From assembly GCF_007859395.1 (NCBI RefSeq), contig NZ_VOHD01000011.1, positions 62,001 to 126,000 on the forward strand: a stretch of DNA of 64,000 nucleotides, written 5' to 3'. The translations under genes and the position numbers were made by a program. The notes under the pieces were generated by a model, which was given only the letters and a program-made list of their open reading frames with translations, was not told where the DNA came from and did no database searches. Origin of the DNA: Planomicrobium sp. CPCC 101110 (GTDB taxonomy: Bacteria; Bacillota; Bacilli; Bacillales_A; Planococcaceae). This document shows positions 26,366 through 35,902 of this stretch, piece by piece; position 1 is the first letter of the stretch, and the number at the start of each line of letters is the position of its first letter.

Positions 26366-26395
26366 TTGGACTATTCCGCTATCTGTCTCTATAAT
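26366..26395 (+). promoter_or_regulatory. Candidate promoter of the AarF/UbiB-like gene
   Basis: TTGGAC and TATAAT spaced by 18 bases, 25 bases before the ATG at 26420. Confidence 0.6.
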
Positions 26396-26419
26396 GGAGC
26401 GCAGGAGGGATTGTCACTT

Positions 26420-28036
26420 ATGAACCAATTAGCGTTTGTCCGTATTTTTCGCATTGTTTTTATGTCGTTAAAATTTTATACACAAGTGATGCTCTTCCAA
26501 CGGCGGCATCGGGGCAACTGGAATCCGCTGGTTGAGGAAAAATGGAATACATTGATTACGAAACAAGCTAAACAATACAAAATCCTGGCCTTGAAACTTG
26601 GCGGGCTGATGATTAAAATGGGGCAGTTTTTGTCGACGCGCGCCGATATTTTGCCCGCATCTTTTTTGATGGAACTGGAAGGATTGACTGACCGGGTGCC
26701 TTCGATTCCGCGCGAAAAAATCGTTTCGGTTTTGGAACGCGAATGGAATTCGCCGCTCTCTGCATATTTGTCCAGCCTTTCAGATGAAGCCGTCGCGTCT
26801 GCTTCCATCGGCGAAGTATACAAAGGGATCTTGAAAGACGGAAAGGAAGTGGCGGTTAAAGTACAGCGGCCCGGGACTGACCGCATTCTGCGTGCGGATT
26901 TCCAGGCGATGCGCATTGTCATCTGGTTTTTGCGGACCCTGACACCACTTTCTAAACAAATAGATTTCCGGCAATTATACCGCGAGATGACGGATACCAT
27001 CGGGGCGGAACTGAATTTCCTGCAGGAACTCCAAAGTGGACGGGCATTTTCAGACAGATTCAAAGAAATGGAAGGCATTCGGTTCCCCATATATTTCGAT
27101 GAATTTTCCACACGCCGTGTGCTTGTGATGGAGTGGATTGAAGGAGCACGCATTACGGACTTGTCTTTTATTGAAACACATGGTCTGGACCGCCATGAAA
27201 TTTCCGAGCGGCTGTTCATCTTGTTTCTGGAGCAAGTGTTATACGGCGGCCAATTCCATGCCGATCCGCATGGCGGCAATATTTTGCTTGAGCCGGAAGG
27301 CACCATCGTCCTGATCGATTTCGGGATGACAGGAACTATTTCAAAATCGGATTCCCAGGCGGTGCTACGGATTGCAGAAGGAGTTATCTTCCAAAACTAC
27401 GGCCAAGTGCTTGATTCATTGGAGGAGCTGCGTTTTCTGCTGCCACATGCCAACAGGGATCTGCTGGAGGAGACCATCGCCAGACTCGTAGCAGCATATG
27501 AATCAAATGAATTGCTGCAAATGGATTCATTTGTCGCAGAACGCCTGTTGCGTGACATGCAGGATATTGTCCGCACGCAGCCTGTGCAGCTGCCGGCAGA
27601 ATTCGCCTTTTTTGGCCGTGCTGCTTCCATTTTTGTCGGGGTGCTCCATGTGCTGGACCCGGGAATCGATTTGCTGGCGCTCGCACGTCCGCGCATCTTG
27701 GAATGGGCTTCTTCACAGAAAGAAGGCAAGCGGATATTCGGAAAAGAAGATGTTTTGCGCTGGGCTATCCAGGCTGCAGGGCCGCTGCGCGTTTTTCCGC
27801 AGAAAGTCATCAATTACTTGGAGGAGCCTGAACGGATGCGCCATTACTTGGAAAACCGGGATGGACGCGAGCGTAAACATCAGCGAAACATGCAAAGCCG
27901 TATGTTTGCAGGAGTTTTTACTGTTTTATCGTTTTTCGGGATTTCAGGGGGCGTCTGGTTTTCCCACGAGCCGTTCCTTTGGGTGTCGGCCGTTTTCTTT
28001 GTCGGCTCCCTTTGGACTTATCGGTCAATCAAATAA
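26420..28036 (+). CDS. AarF/UbiB (ABC1) family atypical kinase
   Basis: A 538-residue protein of the ABC1/UbiB atypical kinase family. The KxGQ motif (LMIKMGQFLSTRADILP), AsxGEVYKG loop, VAVKVQRPG, catalytic HADPHGGNILL and metal-binding LIDFGMTG are all present, and the C-terminus has two transmembrane helices (about residues 495-530). Members support isoprenoid quinone synthesis or membrane lipid homeostasis; in a menaquinone-using Bacillales its role is unsettled. ATG at 26420 follows GGAGGG at a somewhat long 11-base spacing. Single-gene unit. Confidence 0.9.
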   Translation: MNQLAFVRIFRIVFMSLKFYTQVMLFQRRHRGNWNPLVEEKWNTLITKQAKQYKILALKLGGLMIKMGQFLSTRADILPASFLMELEGLTDRVPSIPREKIVSVLEREWNSPLSAYLSSLSDEAVASASIGEVYKGILKDGKEVAVKVQRPGTDRILRADFQAMRIVIWFLRTLTPLSKQIDFRQLYREMTDTIGAELNFLQELQSGRAFSDRFKEMEGIRFPIYFDEFSTRRVLVMEWIEGARITDLSFIETHGLDRHEISERLFILFLEQVLYGGQFHADPHGGNILLEPEGTIVLIDFGMTGTISKSDSQAVLRIAEGVIFQNYGQVLDSLEELRFLLPHANRDLLEETIARLVAAYESNELLQMDSFVAERLLRDMQDIVRTQPVQLPAEFAFFGRAASIFVGVLHVLDPGIDLLALARPRILEWASSQKEGKRIFGKEDVLRWAIQAAGPLRVFPQKVINYLEEPERMRHYLENRDGRERKHQRNMQSRMFAGVFTVLSFFGISGGVWFSHEPFLWVSAVFFVGSLWTYRSIK

Positions 28037-28069
28037 AAAGCTGTGCCAGTCTTATTGGCACAGCTTTTT
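28036..28069 (+). terminator. Terminator after the AarF/UbiB-like gene
   Basis: Stem AAAAGCTGTGCC / GGCACAGCTTTT with a nine-base loop, then T. Confidence 0.9.
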
Positions 28070-28152
28070 ACGTTGAAAGGCTTGCAATTTTAAAGTTTCG
28101 GGGTAAAATGAAAACAAAGAACATATGTTCTCATTTTGGAGGAGGTGTAGAC

Positions 28153-28518
28153 ATGCCGTTAATCTCACCAGAGGAAGCCGCCCATTTTGAAAACATGATT
28201 TATTTGCCTATGGTCCTTATCATTTTAGAACGGGACCGGGCTTTATTCGAAAAAGGCTCTTTTAAATTGAAAAAACCTTACATAGAACTAGTTGATGGAG
28301 CAATCAGGCAAGTGCAGAAAGAGCTGACAGAAACAAAAATCCACATGCGGAAACGCCATATGAAAATACTGCGCGGAACTGGTGATGATACGTTTACCGA
28401 ATATATCTTTTACCACGGGGGTTATGAAGACCACCGGCGCTATTTGAATATGCGCCTTCGCAACCGCGTTGAAGAGCTGATGCGCGTTTACTTGACGTTA
28501 TCGTACAAAGAGCTTTAG
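28153..28518 (+). CDS. Conserved hypothetical protein next to comK
   Basis: A 121-residue basic, soluble, mostly helical protein. Distinct stretches are LPMVLIILERDRALFEKGSFKLKKPYIELVDG and DTFTEYIFYHGGYEDHRRYLNMRLRNRVEEL. I cannot assign a domain with certainty; it resembles a Bacillus hypothetical of the YhjD kind that lies near comK, but this is from memory. A very strong ribosome site (GGAGGAGGTG) lies seven bases before the ATG. It converges on comK, and their 3' ends overlap by four bases without a terminator between. Confidence 0.75.
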   Translation: MPLISPEEAAHFENMIYLPMVLIILERDRALFEKGSFKLKKPYIELVDGAIRQVQKELTETKIHMRKRHMKILRGTGDDTFTEYIFYHGGYEDHRRYLNMRLRNRVEELMRVYLTLSYKEL

Positions 28519-29069
28519 TCGAGAGGGTGCTGGATTCTCGGCGGGTAAGTGCGTTTTGCCACATAGGCCATCTGGTGTTTATGCATTTCTTGGGCCCTTT
28601 TAAAATAGCGGCGCAAAGAACCCGCAAACGAATGCTGGTTTCTTAAGGCGATGGGTGAAACGTCCAAATGCACAGTTTCGCCATTGCTTAAATAGATGAT
28701 GCTGCCGCCTCTTTCGCTGTCATCGCTTTCCACTAGATCAACAGCATCAAAGTTGAACCAAACAGCGTCCTTGTTCTTTGGCGAATGGGTTGGGAAGAAG
28801 ATGAGCGGATTGCCGTAATATTCTCCGATGATGATAGGGGGCTTATGCTTGACACGGATCGCTTTTTGAGCGTATAAAGTAGCGCTTTCCATGGATCCGC
28901 GGTAAAAGCTGCAGGATCTGGTCACTGTTTTGTATGTAGATTCTTCAACCAGGAACTCACTTCGATCTTCGATAACGCGTGTCCATGTCCGCCGTCCGTC
29001 GTTATAGGGTAATAGCGCATATGTATTGCTGCAGATTGTATAGGACAAGGAATGGTTAATATTGCCCAT
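28515..29069 (-). CDS. comK: Competence transcription factor ComK
   Basis: A 184-residue ComK-family protein, close to the 192 residues of B. subtilis ComK. Aligned landmarks: TYALLPYNDGRRTWTRVIE at the N-terminus, RSCSFYRGSMESA, HKPPIIIGEYYGNPLIFFPT, WFNFDAVDLVE, LSNGETVHLDVS and NQHSFAGSLRRYF. ComK binds AT-box pairs in the minor groove and activates DNA uptake and recombination genes, including its own. The C-terminus differs from B. subtilis after the LRRYF region. GGGGGTG lies eight bases before the ATG. A K-box-like sequence and a promoter lie upstream. Confidence 0.92.
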   Translation of the reverse strand: MGNINHSLSYTICSNTYALLPYNDGRRTWTRVIEDRSEFLVEESTYKTVTRSCSFYRGSMESATLYAQKAIRVKHKPPIIIGEYYGNPLIFFPTHSPKNKDAVWFNFDAVDLVESDDSERGGSIIYLSNGETVHLDVSPIALRNQHSFAGSLRRYFKRAQEMHKHQMAYVAKRTYPPRIQHPLD

Positions 29070-29104
29070 TAAAAAACACCCCCAAAATTTACTTCACATT
29101 TCTA

Positions 29105-29132
29105 ATTATAATAAAAAATGGTAATTCCGCAA
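29105..29132 (-). promoter_or_regulatory. Candidate promoter of comK
   Basis: On the minus strand TTGCGG and TATAAT are spaced by 16 bases, about 35 bases before the comK ATG. Confidence 0.5.
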
Positions 29133-29158
29133 CAACAAGAAACAGAAAAGATATTTTT
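29115..29158 (-). promoter_or_regulatory. Candidate ComK K-box in the comK/IDEAL gap
   Basis: A perfect AT-box AAAA-N5-TTTT (AAAAGATATTTTT, 29146-29158) lies 18 bases from a partial second AT-box (AAAATGGTAATTC, 29115-29127). K-boxes pair two AT-boxes at 8, 18 or 31 bases, so the spacing fits; the second box has only two of four T. It overlaps and flanks the predicted comK -35, and could also serve the divergent IDEAL gene. Confidence 0.45.
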
Positions 29159-29188
29159 TTCTATTTCATCGGAATTTTCAAAAAACGA

Positions 29189-29218
29189 TTGCTTCTTTAT
29201 AAGCTTTTAATGTATACT
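29189..29218 (+). promoter_or_regulatory. Candidate promoter of the IDEAL-domain gene
   Basis: TTGCTT and TATACT spaced by 18 bases, 27 bases before the ATG. Confidence 0.5.
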
Positions 29219-29245
29219 AATGAAAAGCATTTGGGGTGAAGCAGA

Positions 29246-29488
29246 ATGGAAAACTATTATTCTTATGCTGATTTCATGAAAGCAATGGCTCAAACGAAAA
29301 AGATAACCGAAGCGGAAAAACTGCTTAATGATATTTATCTGGATCTTTTCCTTAAGCATGTTCACCGTTCACAACAAGAAGAACAGCTAATGGCCCTGAT
29401 AGATGAAGCCCTGGACAGCAATGATCGAGACTCTTTTGAAACCTATTCCGCTCAATTACAGGCTTTGAAGCAAGAAGAAGAAGCCTGA
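29246..29488 (+). CDS. IDEAL-domain small protein
   Basis: An 80-residue acidic, soluble, helical protein. It contains the eponymous IDEAL motif in LMALIDEALDSNDRDSFETYSAQL (residues about 48-70), the C-terminal domain otherwise found on YpiB-like proteins. Function unknown. TTGGGGTGAAGCAGA precedes the ATG; a terminator follows. It is divergent from comK across a 176-base gap with a K-box-like sequence, so coregulation with competence is possible but unproven. It also sits at the border of the two synteny blocks. Confidence 0.87.
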   Translation: MENYYSYADFMKAMAQTKKITEAEKLLNDIYLDLFLKHVHRSQQEEQLMALIDEALDSNDRDSFETYSAQLQALKQEEEA

Positions 29489-29493
29489 ATGAT

Positions 29494-29520
29494 AAAACCG
29501 CTCAAAATGAGCGGTTTTTT
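29494..29520 (+). terminator. Terminator after the IDEAL-domain gene
   Basis: Stem AACCGCTCA / TGAGCGGTT with an AAA loop, then TTTT. Confidence 0.92.
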
Positions 29521-29547
29521 ATTTTGCCATTTTATGAAACTGCATAA

Positions 29548-29561
29548 AAAACATACGTTCG
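29548..29561. promoter_or_regulatory. LexA (DinR) box upstream of uvrBA
   Basis: AAAACATACGTTCG matches the Bacillus SOS consensus CGAACRNRYGTTYG at 12 of 14 positions (both mismatches at the left end). It lies just before a -35-like TTGTTA. uvrBA is a known LexA target in B. subtilis. Confidence 0.72.
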
Positions 29562-29565
29562 CTTT

Positions 29566-29593
29566 TTGTTAGGGTATTTTTAGGGCATATGAT
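29566..29593 (+). promoter_or_regulatory. Candidate promoter of uvrBA
   Basis: TTGTTA and TATGAT spaced by 16 bases, directly downstream of the LexA-like box and 38 bases before the uvrB ATG. Confidence 0.5.
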
Positions 29594-29630
29594 AAAATAG
29601 AGAGACTGAAAGAACGGGAGGCCAGCAAAT

Positions 29631-31613
29631 ATGAAACAAGAATTCAAGCTACAAGCACCGTATGAACCAGCCGGCGACCAGCCGGCAGCCATCGCCGCAT
29701 TGACGGAAGGAATCATCAACGGCAAACGGTGCCAAACTTTGCTTGGAGCTACAGGGACTGGGAAAACTTACACGATGTCCAATGTCATCCAGCAAGTGAA
29801 AAAACCGACGCTTGTCATGGCCCACAACAAAACTTTGGCGGGGCAGCTCTACAGCGAATTCAAGGAATTTTTCCCTGACAATGCAGTCGAATACTTTGTT
29901 AGCTACTATGATTATTATCAGCCGGAAGCATATGTTCCGCAATCTGACACATATATAGAAAAAGACGCAAGCATCAATGATGAAATCGATAAATTGCGCC
30001 ATTCCGCTACAAGTTCTTTGTTTGAGCGCGATGATGTTATTGTCATTGCTTCAGTATCCTGTATCTACGGCCTCGGTTCGCCAAAAGAATACCGTGAACT
30101 TGTCGTTTCCCTCCGTAAAGGCATGGAGATCGAACGCAATCAGCTGCTCCGGAAATTAGTGGATGTCCAATATGAGCGCAATGACATCAATTTTATCCGC
30201 GGGACGTTCCGGGTGCGCGGCGACGTAGTTGAAATCTTTCCGGCTTCGCGCGATGAAAGGTGTTTGCGTGTCGAATTTTTCGGCGATGAAATCGACCGGA
30301 TCCGTGAAGTGGATGCTCTGACAGGCGAAATTATCGGCGAACGTGAACACGTTGCCATCTTCCCGGCATCCCACTTCGTAACCCGCGAAGAAAAGATGGT
30401 CAAAGCAATTGAAAATATTGAAGCGGAACTGGAAGAGCGCTTGAAAGAAATGCGCGCAGAAGATAAGCTGCTGGAGGCGCAGCGCCTGGAACAGCGTACA
30501 CGCTATGATCTGGAAATGATGAGGGAAATGGGCTTTTGCTCAGGAATCGAAAACTATTCCCGCCATTTGACGCTGCGGCCTCCAGGAGCGGAGCCTTATA
30601 CGCTATTGGACTATTTCCCGGACGATTTCCTTCTGGTGGTGGATGAAAGCCATGTGACCTTGCCGCAAGTGCGCGGAATGTTCAACGGCGACCAGGCGCG
30701 GAAAAAAGTCCTGGTCGACCATGGGTTCCGCCTGCCTTCCGCAATGGACAACCGGCCATTGACATTCGATGAGTTTGAAAAACACATCAAACAAGCGGTA
30801 TTTGTTTCCGCAACACCGGGTCCTTATGAATTGGAGCATACACCTGAAATGGTTGAACAGATTATCCGGCCAACCGGGCTGCTTGACCCGACCATCGAGG
30901 TCCGCCCGATTGAGGGCCAGATTGATGACTTGATGGATGAAATTCAGCAGCGGGTTGAACGGGATGAACGCGTACTAGTGACCACATTGACAAAGAAAAT
31001 GTCGGAAGATTTGACTGCTTATCTGAAAGAAGCGGGAGTTAAAGTGAATTACCTGCACTCCGAGATCAAAACACTTGAGCGGATCGAGATTATCCGTGAA
31101 CTGCGGATGGGTGTTTATGATGTGCTCGTCGGCATCAACTTGCTTAGGGAAGGGCTCGATATCCCCGAGGTTTCACTAGTGACGATTCTGGATGCGGACA
31201 AGGAAGGCTTCCTGCGTTCTGAACGTTCCCTTATCCAGACGATGGGCCGTGCCGCACGTAACTCAAATGGCCATGTTATCATGTATGCCGACAAAATGAC
31301 CGATTCGATGAAGAAAGCGATTGATGAGACCACTCGCCGGCGTACAATCCAAGCGGAATACAATGAAAAACACGGCATTACGCCAGTTACCATACAGAAA
31401 AAAATCAGAGATGTTATCCGCGCCACTGTGGCTGCAGAGGGCGGGGAAGAATATGTTTCAAAAGCAGCAGCAGGAAAGAAACTTAAAAAAGAAGATCGCA
31501 TGAAACTGATCACTTTAATGGAGAAAGAAATGAAAGAAGCGGCGAAAGCGCTCGATTTCGAACGGGCAGCCGAACTGCGTGATACAGTTCTTGAATTGAA
31601 GGCGGAAGGATGA
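29631..31613 (+). CDS. uvrB: Excinuclease ABC subunit UvrB
   Basis: A 660-residue UvrB, full family length. Helicase motif [11 protein letters not shown], the beta-hairpin segment [20 protein letters not shown] that probes the damaged strand, motif II VVDESHV, motif [12 protein letters not shown], and the C-terminal UVR motif ([13 protein letters not shown]) that binds UvrC are intact. It verifies DNA lesions handed over by UvrA during nucleotide excision repair. Ribosome site GGGAGGCCAGCAAAT. It is cotranscribed with uvrA six bases downstream. Confidence 0.98.
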   Translation: MKQEFKLQAPYEPAGDQPAAIAALTEGIINGKRCQTLLGATGTGKTYTMSNVIQQVKKPTLVMAHNKTLAGQLYSEFKEFFPDNAVEYFVSYYDYYQPEAYVPQSDTYIEKDASINDEIDKLRHSATSSLFERDDVIVIASVSCIYGLGSPKEYRELVVSLRKGMEIERNQLLRKLVDVQYERNDINFIRGTFRVRGDVVEIFPASRDERCLRVEFFGDEIDRIREVDALTGEIIGEREHVAIFPASHFVTREEKMVKAIENIEAELEERLKEMRAEDKLLEAQRLEQRTRYDLEMMREMGFCSGIENYSRHLTLRPPGAEPYTLLDYFPDDFLLVVDESHVTLPQVRGMFNGDQARKKVLVDHGFRLPSAMDNRPLTFDEFEKHIKQAVFVSATPGPYELEHTPEMVEQIIRPTGLLDPTIEVRPIEGQIDDLMDEIQQRVERDERVLVTTLTKKMSEDLTAYLKEAGVKVNYLHSEIKTLERIEIIRELRMGVYDVLVGINLLREGLDIPEVSLVTILDADKEGFLRSERSLIQTMGRAARNSNGHVIMYADKMTDSMKKAIDETTRRRTIQAEYNEKHGITPVTIQKKIRDVIRATVAAEGGEEYVSKAAAGKKLKKEDRMKLITLMEKEMKEAAKALDFERAAELRDTVLELKAEG

Positions 31614-31619
31614 TTTAAC

Positions 31620-34502
31620 GTGAAAAACCAAGAAATACGGATTCAAGGCGCTAGGGCGCATAACTTAAAGAATATCGATGTCGTCATTCCGCGCGATCAG
31701 CTGGTCGTTATGACGGGACTTTCGGGGTCAGGGAAATCATCTTTGGCGTTTGATACGATTTATGCAGAAGGGCAGCGGCGCTATGTCGAGTCGCTGTCTG
31801 CATATGCCCGCCAGTTTCTCGGCCAGATGGACAAGCCGGACGTCGATTTGATTGAAGGGCTGTCGCCCGCCATTTCGATCGATCAGAAAACAACGAGCAA
31901 AAATCCCCGATCAACAGTTGCGACCGTAACAGAAATATACGATTATATGCGATTGATGTACGCGCGCATCGGTAAACCGATATGCCCGAACCATGGCATT
32001 GAGATTTCTTCACAGACGATCGAGCAAATGGTCGACCGTCTGACCGTTTATCCGGAACGGACAAAAATGCAGATTTTAGCGCCGATCGTTTCCGGGCGGA
32101 AAGGGACACATGCCAAACTGTTAGAAGACATCAAAAAACAGGGGTATGTCCGCGTTCGCGTCAACGGGGAGCTGGTGGATCTCGATGACGACATCACTCT
32201 CGATAAGAACAAAAAGCATTCGATTGAAGTGGTCATTGACCGCATTATTATGAAAGAAGGCATTGCGCCGCGCCTCAGCGATTCCCTCGAATCTGCCCTG
32301 CGGCTTGCGGAGGGCCGGGTGCTTGTCGATGTGATGGAGCAGGAAGAGCTGCTGTTCAGCGAACACCACGCGTGCCCGATTTGCGGATTTTCCATTGGGG
32401 AATTGGAGCCGCGCATGTTTTCGTTCAACTCGCCGTTTGGCGCTTGTCCGGAATGCGACGGCATTGGCCACAAACTGGAAGTTGACCCGGAACTGGTGGT
32501 GCCCGATTGGAGCATGTCCTTGAACCAAGGGGCAATAGTTCCATGGCAGCCGACAAGTTCCCAGTATTACCCGCAGTTGCTGCAAGCCATCTGCAAACAT
32601 TATAAAATCGATATGGACGTTCCGATGAATGAGTTGCCGGAAGAGCACATCAACGTTCTCATGAAAGGATCGGGAAGAGAGAAAATCCGTTTCCGCTACG
32701 AAAACGACTATGGCCAAATTCGCGACAACCACATTTACTTTGAGGGGATTTTAGCGAATGTCGATCGCCGCTACCGCGATACCACATCCGACTATATCCG
32801 CGACCAGATGGAGAAATACATGGGACAGCAGCCATGTCCGGCATGCGAAGGGCATCGTTTGAAACCGGAATCGCTGGCGGTCAAAGTGAACGGCCTTCAT
32901 ATTGCCAGCGTCAGCGAATTTTCCATCATCGAAGCAATCCAGTTTTTCTCGAACTTGGAACTGTCGGAAAAAGATATGCAAATCGCCAGGCTGATTCTGC
33001 GCGAAATCGAGGAGCGCCTCGGATTCCTCAACAATGTAGGCCTTGATTATTTGACGCTTAACCGCGCATCCGGCACATTATCAGGCGGGGAAGCCCAGCG
33101 AATCCGCTTGGCTACCCAAATAGGATCCCGGTTGACCGGCGTCCTATATATCTTGGATGAGCCGTCAATTGGTTTGCACCAGCGCGACAATGACCGGCTG
33201 ATCAGCACATTGAAAAATATGCGGGATATCGGCAACACGCTGATTGTCGTGGAGCACGACGAAGATACGATGCTCGCGGCGGATTACCTGATTGATGTCG
33301 GTCCGGGAGCAGGGGTGCATGGCGGGGAAATCATCGCTTCCGGCACACCGGAAAAAGTGATGAAAAACAAGAAATCTTTGACTGGCCAATATTTAAGCGG
33401 CAAAAAATTCATTCCGCTACCTGCTGAACGCAGGAAATCCGATGGACGGCAAATCACCATCCATGGCGCGAATGAAAACAACTTGAAAAATGTCAGCGTT
33501 GATATTCCGCTTGGTGTGTTCACAGCGGTGACGGGCGTGTCCGGTTCCGGCAAAAGTACGCTCATCAACGAAATCTTGTACAAATCACTTGCCAATAAGC
33601 TGAACCGCGCAAAAGCGAAACCCGGGCAGCACGCATCAGTAGAGGGCATCGAAGAACTTGAAAAAGTGATTGATATCGACCAATCGCCGATCGGGCGGAC
33701 CCCGAGATCGAATCCCGCGACGTACACAGGTGTTTTTGATGATATCCGTGATGTCTATGCGGCGACGAACGAAGCGAAGGTGCGCGGCTATAAAAAAGGC
33801 CGGTTCAGCTTCAACGTCAAGGGCGGACGCTGTGAAGCTTGCCGCGGAGATGGTATTATTAAAATAGAAATGCACTTCTTGCCGGATGTCTATGTGCCAT
33901 GCGAAGTTTGCCATGGCAAACGATATAACCGGGAAACTTTGGAAGTGAAATATAAAGACAAAAACATTGCCGATGTGCTGGCGATGACTGTAGAAGACGC
34001 GTACTCATTTTTTGAGAACATCCCGAAAATCAACCGCAAGCTGAAGACAATCGTAGATGTGGGATTAGGCTATATTACGCTCGGCCAGCCCGCCACTACC
34101 TTATCAGGCGGGGAGGCGCAGCGCGTCAAGCTGGCATCTGAACTTCACAAACGCTCTACCGGCAAGTCATTTTATATTTTAGATGAACCGACTACAGGAT
34201 TGCATGCGGATGATATTTCCCGGCTGCTTCTTGTCTTGCAGCGCCTGGTGGACAATGGAGACACGGTGCTGACGATTGAACACAACCTGGACGTCATCAA
34301 AACCGTTGACCACATTATCGATTTAGGTCCGGAAGGCGGCGACAAAGGCGGCACCATCCTGGCAGTCGGAACGCCGGAAGAAATTGCTGAAGTGAAAAAT
34401 TCCTATACCGGCAAGTACTTGCGGCCTATTTTGGAACGGGACCGTGCTCGCATGGATGCACTCGTTACAAAAGCGACGCGCAAGAAAAAAGTGGCTAAGT
34501 GA
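31620..34502 (+). CDS. uvrA: Excinuclease ABC subunit UvrA
   Basis: A 960-residue UvrA with two ABC cassettes. First Walker [13 protein letters not shown]; signature [12 protein letters not shown]; zinc-module cysteines CPICGF...CPECDG and CPACEGHR. Second cassette: [10 protein letters not shown], zinc finger CEACRGDG...CEVCHGKR, and [13 protein letters not shown] with LDEPTTGLH. UvrA dimers scan DNA for bulky damage and load UvrB. The start is GTG at 31620, preceded by GGAAGGA. The last residues are basic. No clear terminator follows it before yvlB. Confidence 0.98.
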   Translation: MKNQEIRIQGARAHNLKNIDVVIPRDQLVVMTGLSGSGKSSLAFDTIYAEGQRRYVESLSAYARQFLGQMDKPDVDLIEGLSPAISIDQKTTSKNPRSTVATVTEIYDYMRLMYARIGKPICPNHGIEISSQTIEQMVDRLTVYPERTKMQILAPIVSGRKGTHAKLLEDIKKQGYVRVRVNGELVDLDDDITLDKNKKHSIEVVIDRIIMKEGIAPRLSDSLESALRLAEGRVLVDVMEQEELLFSEHHACPICGFSIGELEPRMFSFNSPFGACPECDGIGHKLEVDPELVVPDWSMSLNQGAIVPWQPTSSQYYPQLLQAICKHYKIDMDVPMNELPEEHINVLMKGSGREKIRFRYENDYGQIRDNHIYFEGILANVDRRYRDTTSDYIRDQMEKYMGQQPCPACEGHRLKPESLAVKVNGLHIASVSEFSIIEAIQFFSNLELSEKDMQIARLILREIEERLGFLNNVGLDYLTLNRASGTLSGGEAQRIRLATQIGSRLTGVLYILDEPSIGLHQRDNDRLISTLKNMRDIGNTLIVVEHDEDTMLAADYLIDVGPGAGVHGGEIIASGTPEKVMKNKKSLTGQYLSGKKFIPLPAERRKSDGRQITIHGANENNLKNVSVDIPLGVFTAVTGVSGSGKSTLINEILYKSLANKLNRAKAKPGQHASVEGIEELEKVIDIDQSPIGRTPRSNPATYTGVFDDIRDVYAATNEAKVRGYKKGRFSFNVKGGRCEACRGDGIIKIEMHFLPDVYVPCEVCHGKRYNRETLEVKYKDKNIADVLAMTVEDAYSFFENIPKINRKLKTIVDVGLGYITLGQPATTLSGGEAQRVKLASELHKRSTGKSFYILDEPTTGLHADDISRLLLVLQRLVDNGDTVLTIEHNLDVIKTVDHIIDLGPEGGDKGGTILAVGTPEEIAEVKNSYTGKYLRPILERDRARMDALVTKATRKKKVAK

Positions 34503-34621
34503 AACTTTTCCACAAGCTGAACGTATCAATTAGGAGAACACCGAGTCTCGGACTTGTTTAGCCAGGGCGGTTCGACTGTTTTGGCTAGGAAAGCGGAGGC
34601 AACATAAGGAGGCCGCACTAC

Positions 34622-35797
34622 ATGCAAAACGAAAAAGAACGCATATTGGATATGGTGGAGAACGGAACGATTTCCGCAAGAGAAGCAGTTGAGCTGTTGA
34701 AAGCCATTGATGGCGGAGATTCATCACGCGAGCCGTCTTATGGCCGCGACCGGTACCGGGATAAACGGGAAAGCAGCAGACGGGGCTTTTTCAGACCGGA
34801 AGACGTCATAAAAAAATTCTCGAAAGATATGTCCAGAGATTTCACAAAAGATTTTTCGAAAAACATGTCAAAAGATTTTAACCAATTGGGCGACCGCATG
34901 AGAGATTTCGTTCAGACATCTGTCGGCAAGTTGAAGACAATGGAATTCGATTCTCCTTTTGGGGAAGCGGTTCAGTTTGAACATACATTCACTCAGGAAT
35001 TCGTGAATGTCAACAAAATCATCGCCGACCTGGCAAACGGCCAACTTGAAGTGTTTCCTTCGCAAGATGACACAGTCCGGGCGGAATGCCGCGTGAAAGC
35101 ATACCGTACGGAATCGGCGGAACAAGCAAAACAAGATTTTCTCGAGAAATTCGTCTTTATCGCCGATGACCAAAAACTGCGCATCATCAGCGACTTGAAA
35201 ACCACTCAAGTGAATGTTGTATTGTATGTCCCAGCCGCTTCCTACCAAGAAATTATCGTTCGTTTGTTCAATGGCGGCTTTTCGATGAAACGAATCGATG
35301 CAAGTTTGATCAAAGTGAAAACTGCAAACGGCAAAATCGATCTGAAAAATGTCGCTTTTGACGATGCCGAGCTGGAAACGGCAAATGGCGCCATCCAAGT
35401 GGTTGAAGTGAGCGGGAAAGTGCTTGAAACCGAAACGTTGAACGGCCGCATTTATGTGGATGGAGATGTTCAGACGATGACTGCGAAATCGATGAACGGC
35501 AATGTGGTCGTTACATCGAGATGCAAAGAAGCCCGCAAAGTGGAAGCCAAGACCCTGGCCGGCAATGTGGAACTTTACATTCCGCCGCATCTGCCTTTAA
35601 AAGGGGAAGTCGCTTCTGTTCTTGGCAAGCTGGATGTCTTGTTGTCTGACGTTGACAACACGCATGAACAAGGGCAATTGATGCAGAAAATGATCCGTTT
35701 TTCAAAAGAGAGCGGAGAAGCGGTAGCTGCACCTCTATTGGTTTACGGGGAAACAAAAACAGGCACTGTTCTGGTGCGCTACTTGACTATCGAATAA
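34622..35797 (+). CDS. yvlB: YvlB-like DUF4097 protein
   Basis: A 391-residue protein. An N-terminal helical segment (ERILDMVENGTISAREAVELLKAI) of the YvlB N-terminal type leads to an Arg/Ser-rich linker and a run of near-repeats (SKDMSRDFTKDFSKNMSKDF, residues 67-86). The C-terminal two thirds is a right-handed beta-helix-like DUF4097 adhesin-type domain with NGxI/V repeats (TANGKIDL, TANGAIQV, TLNGRIYV, SMNGNVVV, TLAGNVEL). No signal peptide is seen. YvlB homologues belong to envelope-stress genes in B. subtilis; the function is unknown. Ribosome site AAGGAGGCCGCACT. Confidence 0.83.
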   Translation: MQNEKERILDMVENGTISAREAVELLKAIDGGDSSREPSYGRDRYRDKRESSRRGFFRPEDVIKKFSKDMSRDFTKDFSKNMSKDFNQLGDRMRDFVQTSVGKLKTMEFDSPFGEAVQFEHTFTQEFVNVNKIIADLANGQLEVFPSQDDTVRAECRVKAYRTESAEQAKQDFLEKFVFIADDQKLRIISDLKTTQVNVVLYVPAASYQEIIVRLFNGGFSMKRIDASLIKVKTANGKIDLKNVAFDDAELETANGAIQVVEVSGKVLETETLNGRIYVDGDVQTMTAKSMNGNVVVTSRCKEARKVEAKTLAGNVELYIPPHLPLKGEVASVLGKLDVLLSDVDNTHEQGQLMQKMIRFSKESGEAVAAPLLVYGETKTGTVLVRYLTIE

Positions 35798-35811
35798 AAC
35801 AATACCCAATG

Positions 35812-35842
35812 AGCCGGCACATATCCGATGTGCCGGCTTTTT
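35812..35842 (+). terminator. Terminator after yvlB
   Basis: Perfect stem AGCCGGCACAT / ATGTGCCGGCT, five-base loop, then TTTT. Confidence 0.94.
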
Positions 35843-35902
35843 GATATGGTAAAATAAAAGCATGCAAAAGAATATATCTCTGCAAATAAAGGAGGAAAAA
35901 AG

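Noticed and set aside
34555..34590. Possible hairpin TAGCCA/TGGCTA between uvrA and yvlB
   Set aside because: Six pairs with a 17-base loop and no T-run; too weak to call a terminator.
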